A stretch of 13,851 nt of DNA from Flavicella sp037132785. Its GTDB lineage: Bacteria; Bacteroidota; Bacteroidia; Flavobacteriales; Flavobacteriaceae. The DNA lies in assembly GCF_037132785.1 (NCBI RefSeq), contig NZ_JBAHZZ010000114.1, forward strand, positions 1 through 13,851, written 5' to 3'. The notes under the pieces were generated by a model. It was not told the DNA's origin. It worked only from the letters and a program-made list of their open reading frames with translations, and did no database searches. The translations under genes were made by a program, and so were the position numbers. Of this stretch, positions 6,741-13,716 are shown one piece after another. Within the stretch, counting starts at the first letter, position 1, and every line of letters starts with the position of its first letter.

Positions 6741-7706
6741 TCAATTGACAGACAGCCTTTGACCAATTCGCAATATTGTTTTTTGATTGATTTTATTGGT
6801 TTTACATAAATTGGTTACTGAAATTTGGTATTTGTGTGAAATAAAAGAAAGTGTATCTCCTTTTTTTATGATATGATATGTAATTGAAGGCTCTGTATTT
6901 TTAATTGCCTCTTCAATACTTCTATATACATCTATGTTTTCTGTTCGACTCGAGTTTTGTGTAAAAGGCTGTGACCACTTTTTTGTCACCCAACTTTCAG
7001 TGGCTCTAATATTATTATCTTCACCAAAGTCGAAAAAATACTCTGGATTTAAACTAGTTCCTTGAAAGCGAACTTCTAGGTGTAAATGGCTTCCTATAGC
7101 ATTTCCTGAAGCGCCTCCTACCCCAATAACTTGTCCTTTTTTCACAGAATCATTAGCTTTAACTAATTGTTTAGATAGATGCGCGTAAACCGTCTCTAAA
7201 CCATTGAAATGACGAATGATAATTAGATTTCCGTAACCATTGTTCCATTTTACATACCGCACCTTTCCATCTAACATAGCAACCACTTTATCACCAGTGT
7301 GTAAATCAATATCAATTCCTTTATGAGCCGATCCATTTCTCCATCCGAAATGAGAAGTAATCACTTTCTTTTTTAATATAGGAGAAGTAAAAACAGAGTC
7401 TTTAAATTTGACGTATACAGGAAATTTTATTTGGGTATCTTCATAAGCATTGATTCGATTTGTATGCCAGTTATCGACTATCCAATCTTTTTCTGGGACT
7501 TTGATTACTTCTAGAACAGGAACTCTTGAGAAATCACCAATTATTATTTCCTCTAAGATTTGTATTTCCTGAGCAATTTGATGTTTATTGGACTGTTCAT
7601 TTGTCGTGTTTTGGGCAGTTCCTAAAACAGAAACAAGCCCAATTATAACCATAAAATGATATGTTTTAGTCCTTCTTTGTAAAGTGTTAGTGATTGTAAA
7701 AAACAA
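6741..7706 (-). CDS. M23 family metallopeptidase with C-terminal LysM domain
   Basis: A 321-residue exported peptidoglycan endopeptidase or hydrolase activator of the lysostaphin/LytM type. The zinc site is complete: HKGID gives His128 and Asp132, and HLHLEVR gives His209, with His176 (YAHL) as the usual catalytic His. The peptidase domain covers about 115-225. A LysM peptidoglycan-binding domain ends the protein (277-320, YHIIKKGDTLSFI to ILRIGQRLSV). The N-terminus has RRTK, then a hydrophobic run ending LGTAQ, a plausible signal peptide. The start is TTG at 7706; an in-frame TAG lies three codons upstream, and the only nearby ATG is residue 19, which would remove the positive part of the signal. 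The TAnnTTTG box at 7736-7729 favours the TTG start with a short leader. The stop codon lies in the palindrome TGTCAATTGACA (6739-6750). Confidence 0.85.
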   Translation of the reverse strand: MFFTITNTLQRRTKTYHFMVIIGLVSVLGTAQNTTNEQSNKHQIAQEIQILEEIIIGDFSRVPVLEVIKVPEKDWIVDNWHTNRINAYEDTQIKFPVYVKFKDSVFTSPILKKKVITSHFGWRNGSAHKGIDIDLHTGDKVVAMLDGKVRYVKWNNGYGNLIIIRHFNGLETVYAHLSKQLVKANDSVKKGQVIGVGGASGNAIGSHLHLEVRFQGTSLNPEYFFDFGEDNNIRATESWVTKKWSQPFTQNSSRTENIDVYRSIEEAIKNTEPSITYHIIKKGDTLSFISHKYQISVTNLCKTNKINQKTILRIGQRLSVN

Positions 7707-7728
7707 GAAAATCTATTTTAATTCCGTG

Positions 7729-7736
7729 CAAAGATA
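7729..7736 (-). promoter_or_regulatory. Promoter -7 box for the M23 peptidase gene
   Basis: The minus strand reads TATCTTTG, an exact match to the Bacteroidetes TAnnTTTG box. Transcription would start about 7 bp downstream, giving a leader of roughly 15 nt before the TTG start at 7706. No good -33 TTG is present at the usual spacing. Confidence 0.55.
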
Positions 7737-7805
7737 CTATCTTTAATGATGATTTATTATTTTGAAATGTTTGAAAAATGTTAAAAATAGGTTTCAAAAC
7801 TAACT

Positions 7806-8120
7806 TTAGTTCTTTTTTTCTTTAAAAAAACGTTTAAATCCCATACGTTTTAACATTTTTTTCTCCATCTTCCAAAAGAATCTAAACTGACCAAAACACC
7901 AACCTACCAAAGGTAAAGTTGTCTGATAGATCAAGAAAACCAAAAAAATACGTACTGGCCAAAAAAACCAACCTGCTGTGGTTTTGTAATCCAAACCAAT
8001 CAGTTCTGTTAAGGGATGTGCGATATAAGATGCAAATGAACCATTGACAGAAAACACAATAAAAATAAGGACAACATCAAAATTTGATTCGATTCCCCAA
8101 CGTTGTTTTAATTTATCCAT
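7806..8120 (-). CDS. Small membrane protein, DUF6787-like
   Basis: A 104-residue protein with two hydrophobic segments (about 14-34 and 50-80) and a strongly basic, aromatic-rich tail (RFFWKMEKKMLKRMGFKRFFK). The start MDKLKQRWGIESNFDVVLIF and the GWFFWPVRIFLVFLIYQTTL segment match what I recall as the DUF6787 family, widespread in flavobacteria and formerly sometimes labelled a diacylglyceryl transferase without evidence. The function is unknown; an inner-membrane location is likely. The ATG at 8120 is preceded by an exact TAnnTTTG box at 8146-8139. It is followed by the M23 peptidase gene, which has its own promoter box, so they need not form an operon. Confidence 0.75.
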   Translation of the reverse strand: MDKLKQRWGIESNFDVVLIFIVFSVNGSFASYIAHPLTELIGLDYKTTAGWFFWPVRIFLVFLIYQTTLPLVGWCFGQFRFFWKMEKKMLKRMGFKRFFKEKKN

Positions 8121-8138
8121 TTTACTCTATTTTGGCTG

Positions 8139-8146
8139 CAAAAATA
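8139..8146 (-). promoter_or_regulatory. Promoter -7 box for the DUF6787-like gene
   Basis: The minus strand reads TATTTTTG, matching TAnnTTTG, 18 bp before the ATG at 8120. The bases that follow, CAGCC after TTTG, are the same as after the tRNA-His box (both TTTGCAGCC). No clear -33 element. Confidence 0.55.
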
Positions 8147-8200
8147 AACTTTTTTAGCAGACAGAGATTGTTTTTTTAAATTATCATTATAAAACTAAAA

Positions 8201-8227
8201 AAAAGGTCTGTAAAAAACAGACCTTTT
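8201..8227 (-). terminator. Intrinsic terminator of tRNA-His
   Basis: AAAAGGTCTGT and ACAGACCTTTT form a perfect 11-bp stem around five A. On the minus strand the stem is followed by a continuous T-tract (the A run at 8197-8204 on the plus strand). It lies 10 bp beyond the tRNA-His 3' end. Confidence 0.85.
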
Positions 8228-8236
8228 AAAAACTAT

Positions 8237-8312
8237 GGGTGGAAGACGGGACTCGAACCCGCGACACTCGGTACCACAAACCGATACTCTAACCAACTGA
8301 GCTACAACCACC
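8237..8312 (-). tRNA. tRNA-His (GTG)
   Basis: The minus strand folds as a cloverleaf: D arm AGCTCAGTTGGTTAGAG, anticodon loop with GTG (8275-8277), T arm GCGGGTTCGAGTCCCGT. It has the extra 5' G paired with C73 that marks histidine tRNAs. The acceptor arms are GGTGGTTG and CTTCCACC, which leaves two T-T mismatches (pairs 5:68 and 6:67). The encoded 3' end has one C after C73 but no full CCA. Confidence 0.9.
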
Positions 8313-8326
8313 ATGTTTAACGGCTG

Positions 8327-8334
8327 CAAATTTA
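8327..8334 (-). promoter_or_regulatory. Promoter -7 box for tRNA-His
   Basis: TAAATTTG on the minus strand matches TAnnTTTG and lies 14 bp before the mature tRNA 5' end. The -33 region is not convincing. Confidence 0.6.
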
Positions 8335-8456
8335 CATTTTTTTTTCAATTTAAAGACTATTTCTTGTTTTTTTACAGATCAATTAAATTTCTTTTATCAA
8401 TAGTTTTTTTCTCAGGGAAATATAGAAGATAGCAAAACTTAAAGAGAGAGAAAACA

Positions 8457-8486
8457 AAAAAGTCTACACTTTCGTGTAGACTTTTT
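8457..8486 (-). terminator. Intrinsic terminator of tRNA-Val
   Basis: A perfect 13-bp stem, AAAAAGTCTACAC with GTGTAGACTTTTT, around a TTTC loop, starting 6 bp beyond the CCA end of tRNA-Val. On the minus strand it ends in a T run. It separates the two tRNA genes into separate transcription units. Confidence 0.85.
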
Positions 8487-8492
8487 AAATCT

Positions 8493-8570
8493 TGGTGGGC
8501 AATGAGGGATTCGAACCCCCGACCCCCTCGGTGTAAACGAGGTGCTCTGAACCAACTGAGCTAATTGCCC
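8493..8570 (-). tRNA. tRNA-Val (TAC)
   Basis: The minus strand has a perfect 7-bp acceptor stem (GGGCAAT with ATTGCCC), D arm GCTC/GAGC, anticodon stem CCTCG/CGAGG with loop TTTACAC (anticodon TAC, 8533-8535), and T arm with TTCGAAT. The gene encodes its own 3' ACCA, unlike the neighbouring tRNA-His. Confidence 0.93.
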
Positions 8571-8580
8571 TTAGCGATTA

Positions 8581-8610
8581 CAAATATAGTTGGTATATTT
8601 ATATAAACAA
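8581..8610 (-). promoter_or_regulatory. Complete Bacteroidetes promoter for tRNA-Val
   Basis: The minus strand has TTG (8610-8608), exactly 19 bp, then TATATTTG (8588-8581). This is the -33/-7 arrangement of the main Bacteroidetes sigma factor. The -7 box ends 10 bp before the tRNA 5' end. Confidence 0.75.
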
Positions 8611-9106
8611 GTGTTTTATTGAAAATAATATTTTTTTTCATGGAGCTTTTTTCTTAGTCTTTTGATGTTTAATTATATAGCTTTTTTATTTTTTTAATAT
8701 TGCTTGTGAATGGTTATAGAAACCAAGATTTCTATCGAGTTTCCATGGTGAAAATTATTTACAATTTGATTAGATCTTTATTTTATTATGAATTTGTAAC
8801 TAATCACATGTAATATCCGTTTCGAATATCACAACTAGAAAAATTTAAGAGTTAAAAAAAGAATCTAAGTTTTTTACAGGTTTCCTAAATTGCGAAATTA
8901 TAAAGTAATACAATCATTGCAGCTGAGAAAACGAGTTGTCGATATCAATTAAAGACAGAGTAAATAAAAAATGATGCATCAGTTAGAAATATTATTAAAT
9001 TTACCTATTCTTTAAATAAAAACAACAATATAGTTACGCTTGAGCTAAATATATACACAACAAAAACTTACTCTATGACTTTTAAGCAATCAATTAAGAC
9101 AAAAAA
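8611..9106. other. Gene-free AT-rich gap upstream of the SDR-like gene
   Basis: About 500 bp without a supportable gene. A weak stem ATAGAAA/TTTCTAT lies near 8719-8738. Only very short frames are present (for example 14 residues from 8970). The last 20 bp before the next gene contain AATCAATTAAG (9088-9098), repeated ahead of the following gene. Confidence 0.5.
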
Positions 9107-9775
9107 ATGAAGAAAATAGCGATTATTATTGGAGCTACTGGAGCTACTGGAAAAATCATTCTAAAAAAATTACTAAAAGACAAACGGTATAAGAAAATTA
9201 AATTATTTTCTAGATCTAGCTGTGGAATTCAACATGTAAAAATTGAAGAATATCTAATTGACCTTTTAGAGTTGGAACAGCATTCTAAAAACTTTATTGC
9301 TAATGAAGTTTATTGTTGCATTGGAACCACAAAGAAATTAACACCAGAACCCGTAATTTATAAAAAAATAGATTTTGGAATTCCTTTAACAGCTGCTGAG
9401 CTAGCCAAGAAAAATGGAATTCCTACTTTTTTAGTTGTCTCCTCTTTAGGGGCGAATGCAAATAGCAGTACCTTTTATACAAAAACAAAAGGCGAAATGG
9501 AAAATGCTATCAATCAATTGAAAATTCAAAAAACCTTTATTTTTCGTCCCTCACTTCTTCTAAGAGCGACTAAAGAATCTAGAATTTTTGAAACCATTGC
9601 CGGAAAAGTTATGATTATCACAAGTTTTCTGTTTGTAGGTTCATTAAAAAAATACAGAGCTATTAAAACGGAAAATCTCGCAAAAGTGATGATACTATTG
9701 GCTAATTCTAAAGAAAAATCTAAAATCTTAGAATCAGATAAAATTCAATTTATAAGTGATCATTGTGAGATATAA
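9107..9775 (+). CDS. NAD(P)-binding SDR-like protein (atypical, TIP30/HTATIP2-like)
   Basis: A 222-residue cytoplasmic protein of the NAD(P)H-binding, atypical short-chain dehydrogenase type. The N-terminus KKIAIIIGATGATGKIILKK has the nucleotide-binding GATGATG (9-15). The middle has CCIGTTKK (70-77), VVSSLGAN (110-117) and Y124-T-K-T-K128, the YxxxK pair that places catalytic Tyr and Lys, then FIFRPSLLL (144-152). This order (GATGATG, cigTT, SSlGA, fY..tKGe.E, RPs.LLg.R) matches the HTATIP2/TIP30-like group. The substrate is unknown, and some members only bind NADP as sensors. The length is normal and the gene intact. It is followed after 100 bp by the lytic transglycosylase gene on the same strand; both share AATCAATTAAG just before the start. 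Confidence 0.8.
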   Translation: MKKIAIIIGATGATGKIILKKLLKDKRYKKIKLFSRSSCGIQHVKIEEYLIDLLELEQHSKNFIANEVYCCIGTTKKLTPEPVIYKKIDFGIPLTAAELAKKNGIPTFLVVSSLGANANSSTFYTKTKGEMENAINQLKIQKTFIFRPSLLLRATKESRIFETIAGKVMIITSFLFVGSLKKYRAIKTENLAKVMILLANSKEKSKILESDKIQFISDHCEI

Positions 9776-9875
9776 ATACTCAGATCATTTTTTTTGAAAA
9801 CCCCTTATATAAGTAGAGATCTCAATAACGAGAAATAATTTGTATTTTAACTAAATCAATTAAGCCAATCTATCA

Positions 9876-11309
9876 ATGAAAAAACTGATTCTAATCTACA
9901 TATTAACTATTGTTGTATCTTGTAAATCTGAGGGTGAAAAAGAAACAATAACTCAAGTTAAACCAATTACTTACAACAATAGAAGCTTAGAAGAAATTAA
10001 AAAATCGGGTTTTATAAAAGTTTCCACTGCCTATAGTGCTACCAGTTATTTTTTATACAAAGGGAAACCAATGGGTTTTGAATATGAACTTATGGAGCGG
10101 TTTGCTAAGTATTTAGGAGTTAAATTAATAATAAGTATTGCCAATGATCTGGATAATTTAATTCCTGATTTACAAATAGGAAAGATTGATTTAATGGCCT
10201 ATGGTCTTGCAATTACCAATGAAAGAAAAGAAAAAGTTGATTTTTCGGAAGCTATCTATCTCACCAAACAAGTATTAGTACAAAAGAAACCTGATAATTG
10301 GCGTAGCTTGAAATGGAATACCTTAGAAAAATCGATTCTTCATAACCCAATTGACTTGTTAGGTAAAACTGTGTCTGTTAGAGCAGCGACATCTTATAGA
10401 GAAAGACTTGAACACTTATCAAGTGAACTTGGAGGCGATATATATATAGATACTTTAAAAGGTGAATTAACAACGAATGAAATTATTAAATTGGTAGCTG
10501 ATGGGAAAATTAAATATACGGTTGCCGATGATAATATTGCTAAAATAATGGCCTCCTACTACCCTATTTTAGATATTAGTGTTCCTGTTAGTTTTGCTCA
10601 GAGAATTGCTTGGGCTACAAGAAAAAATTCACCTGAGTTATTAAAAGAATTAAATAACTGGATCGTAAAATCTAAGAAGGATGTCGATTATTATGTGATT
10701 TATAATAAGTACTTTAAAAACAAAAGAAATTTTAAAAAAAGAATTAAAAGTAAATTCTATAGCATCAATAGCAATCAAATAAGTGAGTACGACGAGTTGA
10801 TAAAAATAGAATCTCAGAAATTAGGTTGGGATTGGAGATTGGTCGCTTCACTTATATATCAAGAATCTAAATTTGACCCAAAAGCAAAATCTTGGGCTGG
10901 TGCAAGTGGATTGATGCAGATAATGCCGTCTACGGCAAAAGAGTTAGGAGTTGTCAATAGTGATAATCCTATGCAAAGTATAGCAGGAGGCACTTTGTAT
11001 TTAAAAACAATTTGGGGAAAATTTAAAGGAGTAAAAGATAGTTTACAACGACAAAAATTAACAATGGCCTCTTATAATTGTGGCTATTTCCATGTTTTAG
11101 ACGCACAAAGACTCACTGATAAAAGAGGATTGGATAAAAATCAATGGGATGATAATGTAGAAAACATAATATTAAATCTAAGTCATAAAAAATATTTTTC
11201 GGATCCTGTGGTTAAATATGGCTACGTTAGAGGTACTGAACCTTATAACTACGTAAATCAAATTTATGATCGATATCAACATTATAAAGAATTTATTAAT
11301 ATTCAATAA
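9876..11309 (+). CDS. MltF-like membrane-bound lytic transglycosylase (SBP_bac_3 + SLT)
   Basis: A 477-residue lipoprotein that cleaves peptidoglycan glycan strands. The signal MKKLILIYILTIVVSC ends in a lipobox with Cys16. Residues about 45-280 form a periplasmic solute-binding domain of the family 3 type (GFIKVST, PMGFEYELMERFAKYLGVKL, GKIDLMAYGLAITNERK). Residues about 300-460 are a lysozyme-like SLT domain: ASLIYQESKFDPKAKS with catalytic Glu330, GASGLMQIMPSTA (342-354), then ASYNCGYFHV (398-407), where Cys402 stands in place of the usual Ala of 'YNAG'. This two-domain order is that of MltF, whose binding domain senses muropeptide ligands and controls the lyase. The length fits MltF. I infer attachment to the outer membrane. 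It ends 87 bp from the convergent ABC exporter. Confidence 0.88.
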   Translation: MKKLILIYILTIVVSCKSEGEKETITQVKPITYNNRSLEEIKKSGFIKVSTAYSATSYFLYKGKPMGFEYELMERFAKYLGVKLIISIANDLDNLIPDLQIGKIDLMAYGLAITNERKEKVDFSEAIYLTKQVLVQKKPDNWRSLKWNTLEKSILHNPIDLLGKTVSVRAATSYRERLEHLSSELGGDIYIDTLKGELTTNEIIKLVADGKIKYTVADDNIAKIMASYYPILDISVPVSFAQRIAWATRKNSPELLKELNNWIVKSKKDVDYYVIYNKYFKNKRNFKKRIKSKFYSINSNQISEYDELIKIESQKLGWDWRLVASLIYQESKFDPKAKSWAGASGLMQIMPSTAKELGVVNSDNPMQSIAGGTLYLKTIWGKFKGVKDSLQRQKLTMASYNCGYFHVLDAQRLTDKRGLDKNQWDDNVENIILNLSHKKYFSDPVVKYGYVRGTEPYNYVNQIYDRYQHYKEFINIQ

Positions 11310-11396
11310 TCCGAAAGTTGATTGCATTGTTTTATAAGTGATGTGAAAAATTAATTTTGCATTTATTGTTTTGGTTAAAAGATTAGAGTATCGAGT

Positions 11397-13133
11397 TTAG
11401 ATTCTACTTTGATAGGTGAAAAGCTCAAAATACCTTCCTTTTTTAAGAATCAAATCATCGTGTTTTCCTCTTTCTACAATATTACCTTCTTCAATGACCA
11501 AAATCTGATCAGCTTTTTGAATGGTACTCAATCTATGTGCTATGACAAAAGTTGTTCTGTTTTTCATCAATACTTGTAAGCTCTTTTGAATAAAACTTTC
11601 ACTTTGTGTATCCAAATTGGAAGTAGCTTCATCTAAAATTATAATTTTGGGATCCGCCAAAATAGCTCTTGCAATGGATATTCGTTGTCTTTGACCTCCA
11701 GACAATTTGACTCCACGTTCTCCTATCACTGTTTCTAATCCCATTTCAAAACGATCTGTAAATTCATTTACATAAGCTCCTTTCACTGCTTCTTGTAATT
11801 GCTCTTCCGTGGCATTTGGTTTTGGAAATAAGATATTCTCCCTTATAGTTCCTTCGTATAAGAAATCGTCTTGAAGCACTACTGCCAGGTGTTTTCTAAA
11901 GCTACTGAGGTTGATTGTAGATAAGTCTACTCCATCCAATTGAACCGTTCCCGAAGTTGGGGTTAAAAAAGTAGCTGCCAAACCAGCAATCGTAGATTTT
12001 CCTGAACCAGAAGAACCGACCAAAGCAGTAACAGAACCCGCTGGAGCATCAAAATTAATCTCGTGTAAAACTTCTTTAGTTTCTTCATATCCAAAAGAAA
12101 CATTTACAAATTCTACCTTACCGATAAAACCCTTTAAAACTACAGTTCTTTGCTTTGGATCATCTTCTTCTTTCATTTGCATTAGCTCTTGTGTTCTATC
12201 CAAACCAGCCATAGCTTCAGTCAATTGACTTCCAATATTACTCATTTGAACTATGGGAGCAATCATAAAACCTAAAAACAGTGTGAAAGAAATAAACTCA
12301 CCATAACTCATGGTATTGTCCATCATAAAGTAACCACCAATCCCCATAATACTAGCCGACGCCAGGCCCAACAAAAACGTAGAAGAACTCGTAATTAGTG
12401 CTGTAACAGTCAAGCTCTTTTTTACATTTAAAAACAAACGCTCTACTCCTAATTCAAAAACTTTGCTTTCTTGCTCTTCGGCATTAAAACCTTTAATAAC
12501 ACGAATTCCATTTAAAGTTTCTGTCAGTCTTCCTTTTACTTCTGCATTAATTTTTCCACGATCTTTAAAAACAGGTCGAATATAGCCAAAGGCTTTTAGA
12601 GCTACAAAGGCGAATATTATTACAGGTACTAGTACACAAAAAGTCATGAGTGCATTGATATTTATCAAAACAATTAAAGAAATAATAGCAGTAAATGTTC
12701 CGCCAACCAATTGTACCAATCCAGTACCTACAAGATTTCTCACTCCTTCTACATCCGACATTACACGTGAAACTAGAGCTCCCGACTTGTTATTATCAAA
12801 AAATAGGATGGGTAATCTTAATAATTTATTTTGTATTTCTGCACGTAGAACTGAGATAAGATGCTGTGCTTCTACGCTAAGAATTCTTGTCAAATAAAAA
12901 GAAGATAATGCCTGAATCAAAATAGCAAAACAAACGGCTCCTAATAACCAAAACAAACTATGAATATCTTTTGAAGGGATTATATCATCTATTAAGGTTT
13001 TGCTTGAATAAGGCAATACCATACCCGCTAAACTTCTAAAAATGATTAAAACAATCCCTACGAATACTATTTTTTTTCTCGGCCAAATGTATTCTTTAAA
13101 TGCCCACGAAAAGGAAACTTGATTTTTACTCAT
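11397..13133 (-). CDS. ABC exporter, fused permease/ATPase (MsbA type)
   Basis: A 578-residue half-transporter that should work as a homodimer in the inner membrane. Residues about 20-310 form the six-helix export permease (ABC_membrane), with LRAEIQNKLLRLPILFFD and GALVSRVMSDVEGVRN typical of coupling regions. Residues about 338-575 are the ATPase: Walker A GSSGSGKST (373-381), Q-loop Gln421, signature LSGGQ (477-481), Walker B IIILDE (497-502) with catalytic Glu502, and switch His533. All key residues are present. MsbA-type exporters move lipid A-core, other lipids or drugs; in Bacteroidetes several paralogues exist, so the cargo is uncertain. The gene stands alone on its strand, convergent with the lytic transglycosylase gene. 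Confidence 0.92.
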   Translation of the reverse strand: MSKNQVSFSWAFKEYIWPRKKIVFVGIVLIIFRSLAGMVLPYSSKTLIDDIIPSKDIHSLFWLLGAVCFAILIQALSSFYLTRILSVEAQHLISVLRAEIQNKLLRLPILFFDNNKSGALVSRVMSDVEGVRNLVGTGLVQLVGGTFTAIISLIVLININALMTFCVLVPVIIFAFVALKAFGYIRPVFKDRGKINAEVKGRLTETLNGIRVIKGFNAEEQESKVFELGVERLFLNVKKSLTVTALITSSSTFLLGLASASIMGIGGYFMMDNTMSYGEFISFTLFLGFMIAPIVQMSNIGSQLTEAMAGLDRTQELMQMKEEDDPKQRTVVLKGFIGKVEFVNVSFGYEETKEVLHEINFDAPAGSVTALVGSSGSGKSTIAGLAATFLTPTSGTVQLDGVDLSTINLSSFRKHLAVVLQDDFLYEGTIRENILFPKPNATEEQLQEAVKGAYVNEFTDRFEMGLETVIGERGVKLSGGQRQRISIARAILADPKIIILDEATSNLDTQSESFIQKSLQVLMKNRTTFVIAHRLSTIQKADQILVIEEGNIVERGKHDDLILKKGRYFELFTYQSRI

Positions 13134-13607
13134 ATTTATAGGTTAACGAATATTGAGCCATTTCAATGAGTTTGACAAATAGTCAGATAATAGATCTTTA
13201 TGCAAAACATAGGCTGTCTAAAAGGCTTCTTTTTTTCCAGAAAACAAACACATAACAATTACTGGAAAACAAGTAGCAATCATCACATTAACAGAATGAC
13301 ACGTTCTTTATTCTGTCTCGATCTTTTATTTATTTCAGCGGGTTATTCCATTTTAACATTTAAATGACGTATTAATGCTTCGATATTTGTATTGTGGTTT
13401 CACGAGACCTATATTGTAACATGCTCACATTGTGAATCTTAATAATTAATATGATCTTTTATTAAATGATTTAATCTTGGAATTGAAAGATTTTGATAAA
13501 GATATTTTGTCTGTACCTGTTGACTTGTAAAATGGATTTTTTAGACAATCTTCTGAATACCCAAAAACGGATCCTTCTATTTACTTTAACACTTTCGTAA
13601 ATAGCAT
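13134..13607. other. Gene-free stretch with possible coding relics
   Basis: No intact gene. On the minus strand 13390-13283 reads TNIEALIRHLNVKME, a stop, then PAEINKRSRQNKERVILLM and a stop, which looks like a piece of a dead gene; I cannot name it. On the plus strand 13450-13620 is open except for one TAA at 13528 and ends inside the repeat; it may be chance. TTTTCCAG/CTGGAAAA and CAGAAT/ATTCTG inverted pairs occur near 13236-13269 and 13291-13314. No clear promoter for the ABC gene was found. Confidence 0.4.
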
Positions 13608-13712
13608 TAATACCAAATAAACATCAAAATGATTGATTAAATTAGTTTCTATTTCCTTTATATTTCAATATAAAAGAGAACCGTAACCTACGGCTATGCT
13701 AATATTTTTTAC
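13608..13712 (-). repeat. Dispersed repeat, copy 2 (inverted relative to copy 1 at 5015)
   Basis: The core 13608-13675 matches the reverse complement of 5051-5118 at 67 of 68 bases, and a less conserved tail runs to about 13712. The tail holds a perfect hairpin CCGTA-ACC-TACGG (13681-13693). The repeat begins 5 bp after the stop of the IS1595-like transposase, so it may be the end of that element or an independent repeat next to it. Confidence 0.85.
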
Positions 13713-13716
13713 TGAG

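Noticed and set aside
11340..11370. AAAATTAATTTT palindrome between convergent genes
   Set aside because: Low-complexity AT palindrome, expected by chance at this composition.
12646..12897. 83-codon plus-strand frame
   Set aside because: Antisense to the permease domain of the ABC exporter; no support.
13532..13600. 22-codon plus-strand frame
   Set aside because: Another frame over the same bases reads equally well; neither has support.
5051..13675. Composite transposon bounded by the inverted repeats
   Set aside because: The interval holds tRNAs and ordinary housekeeping-type genes, no internal transposase was seen, and target duplications are not visible; dispersed repeats are the simpler reading.
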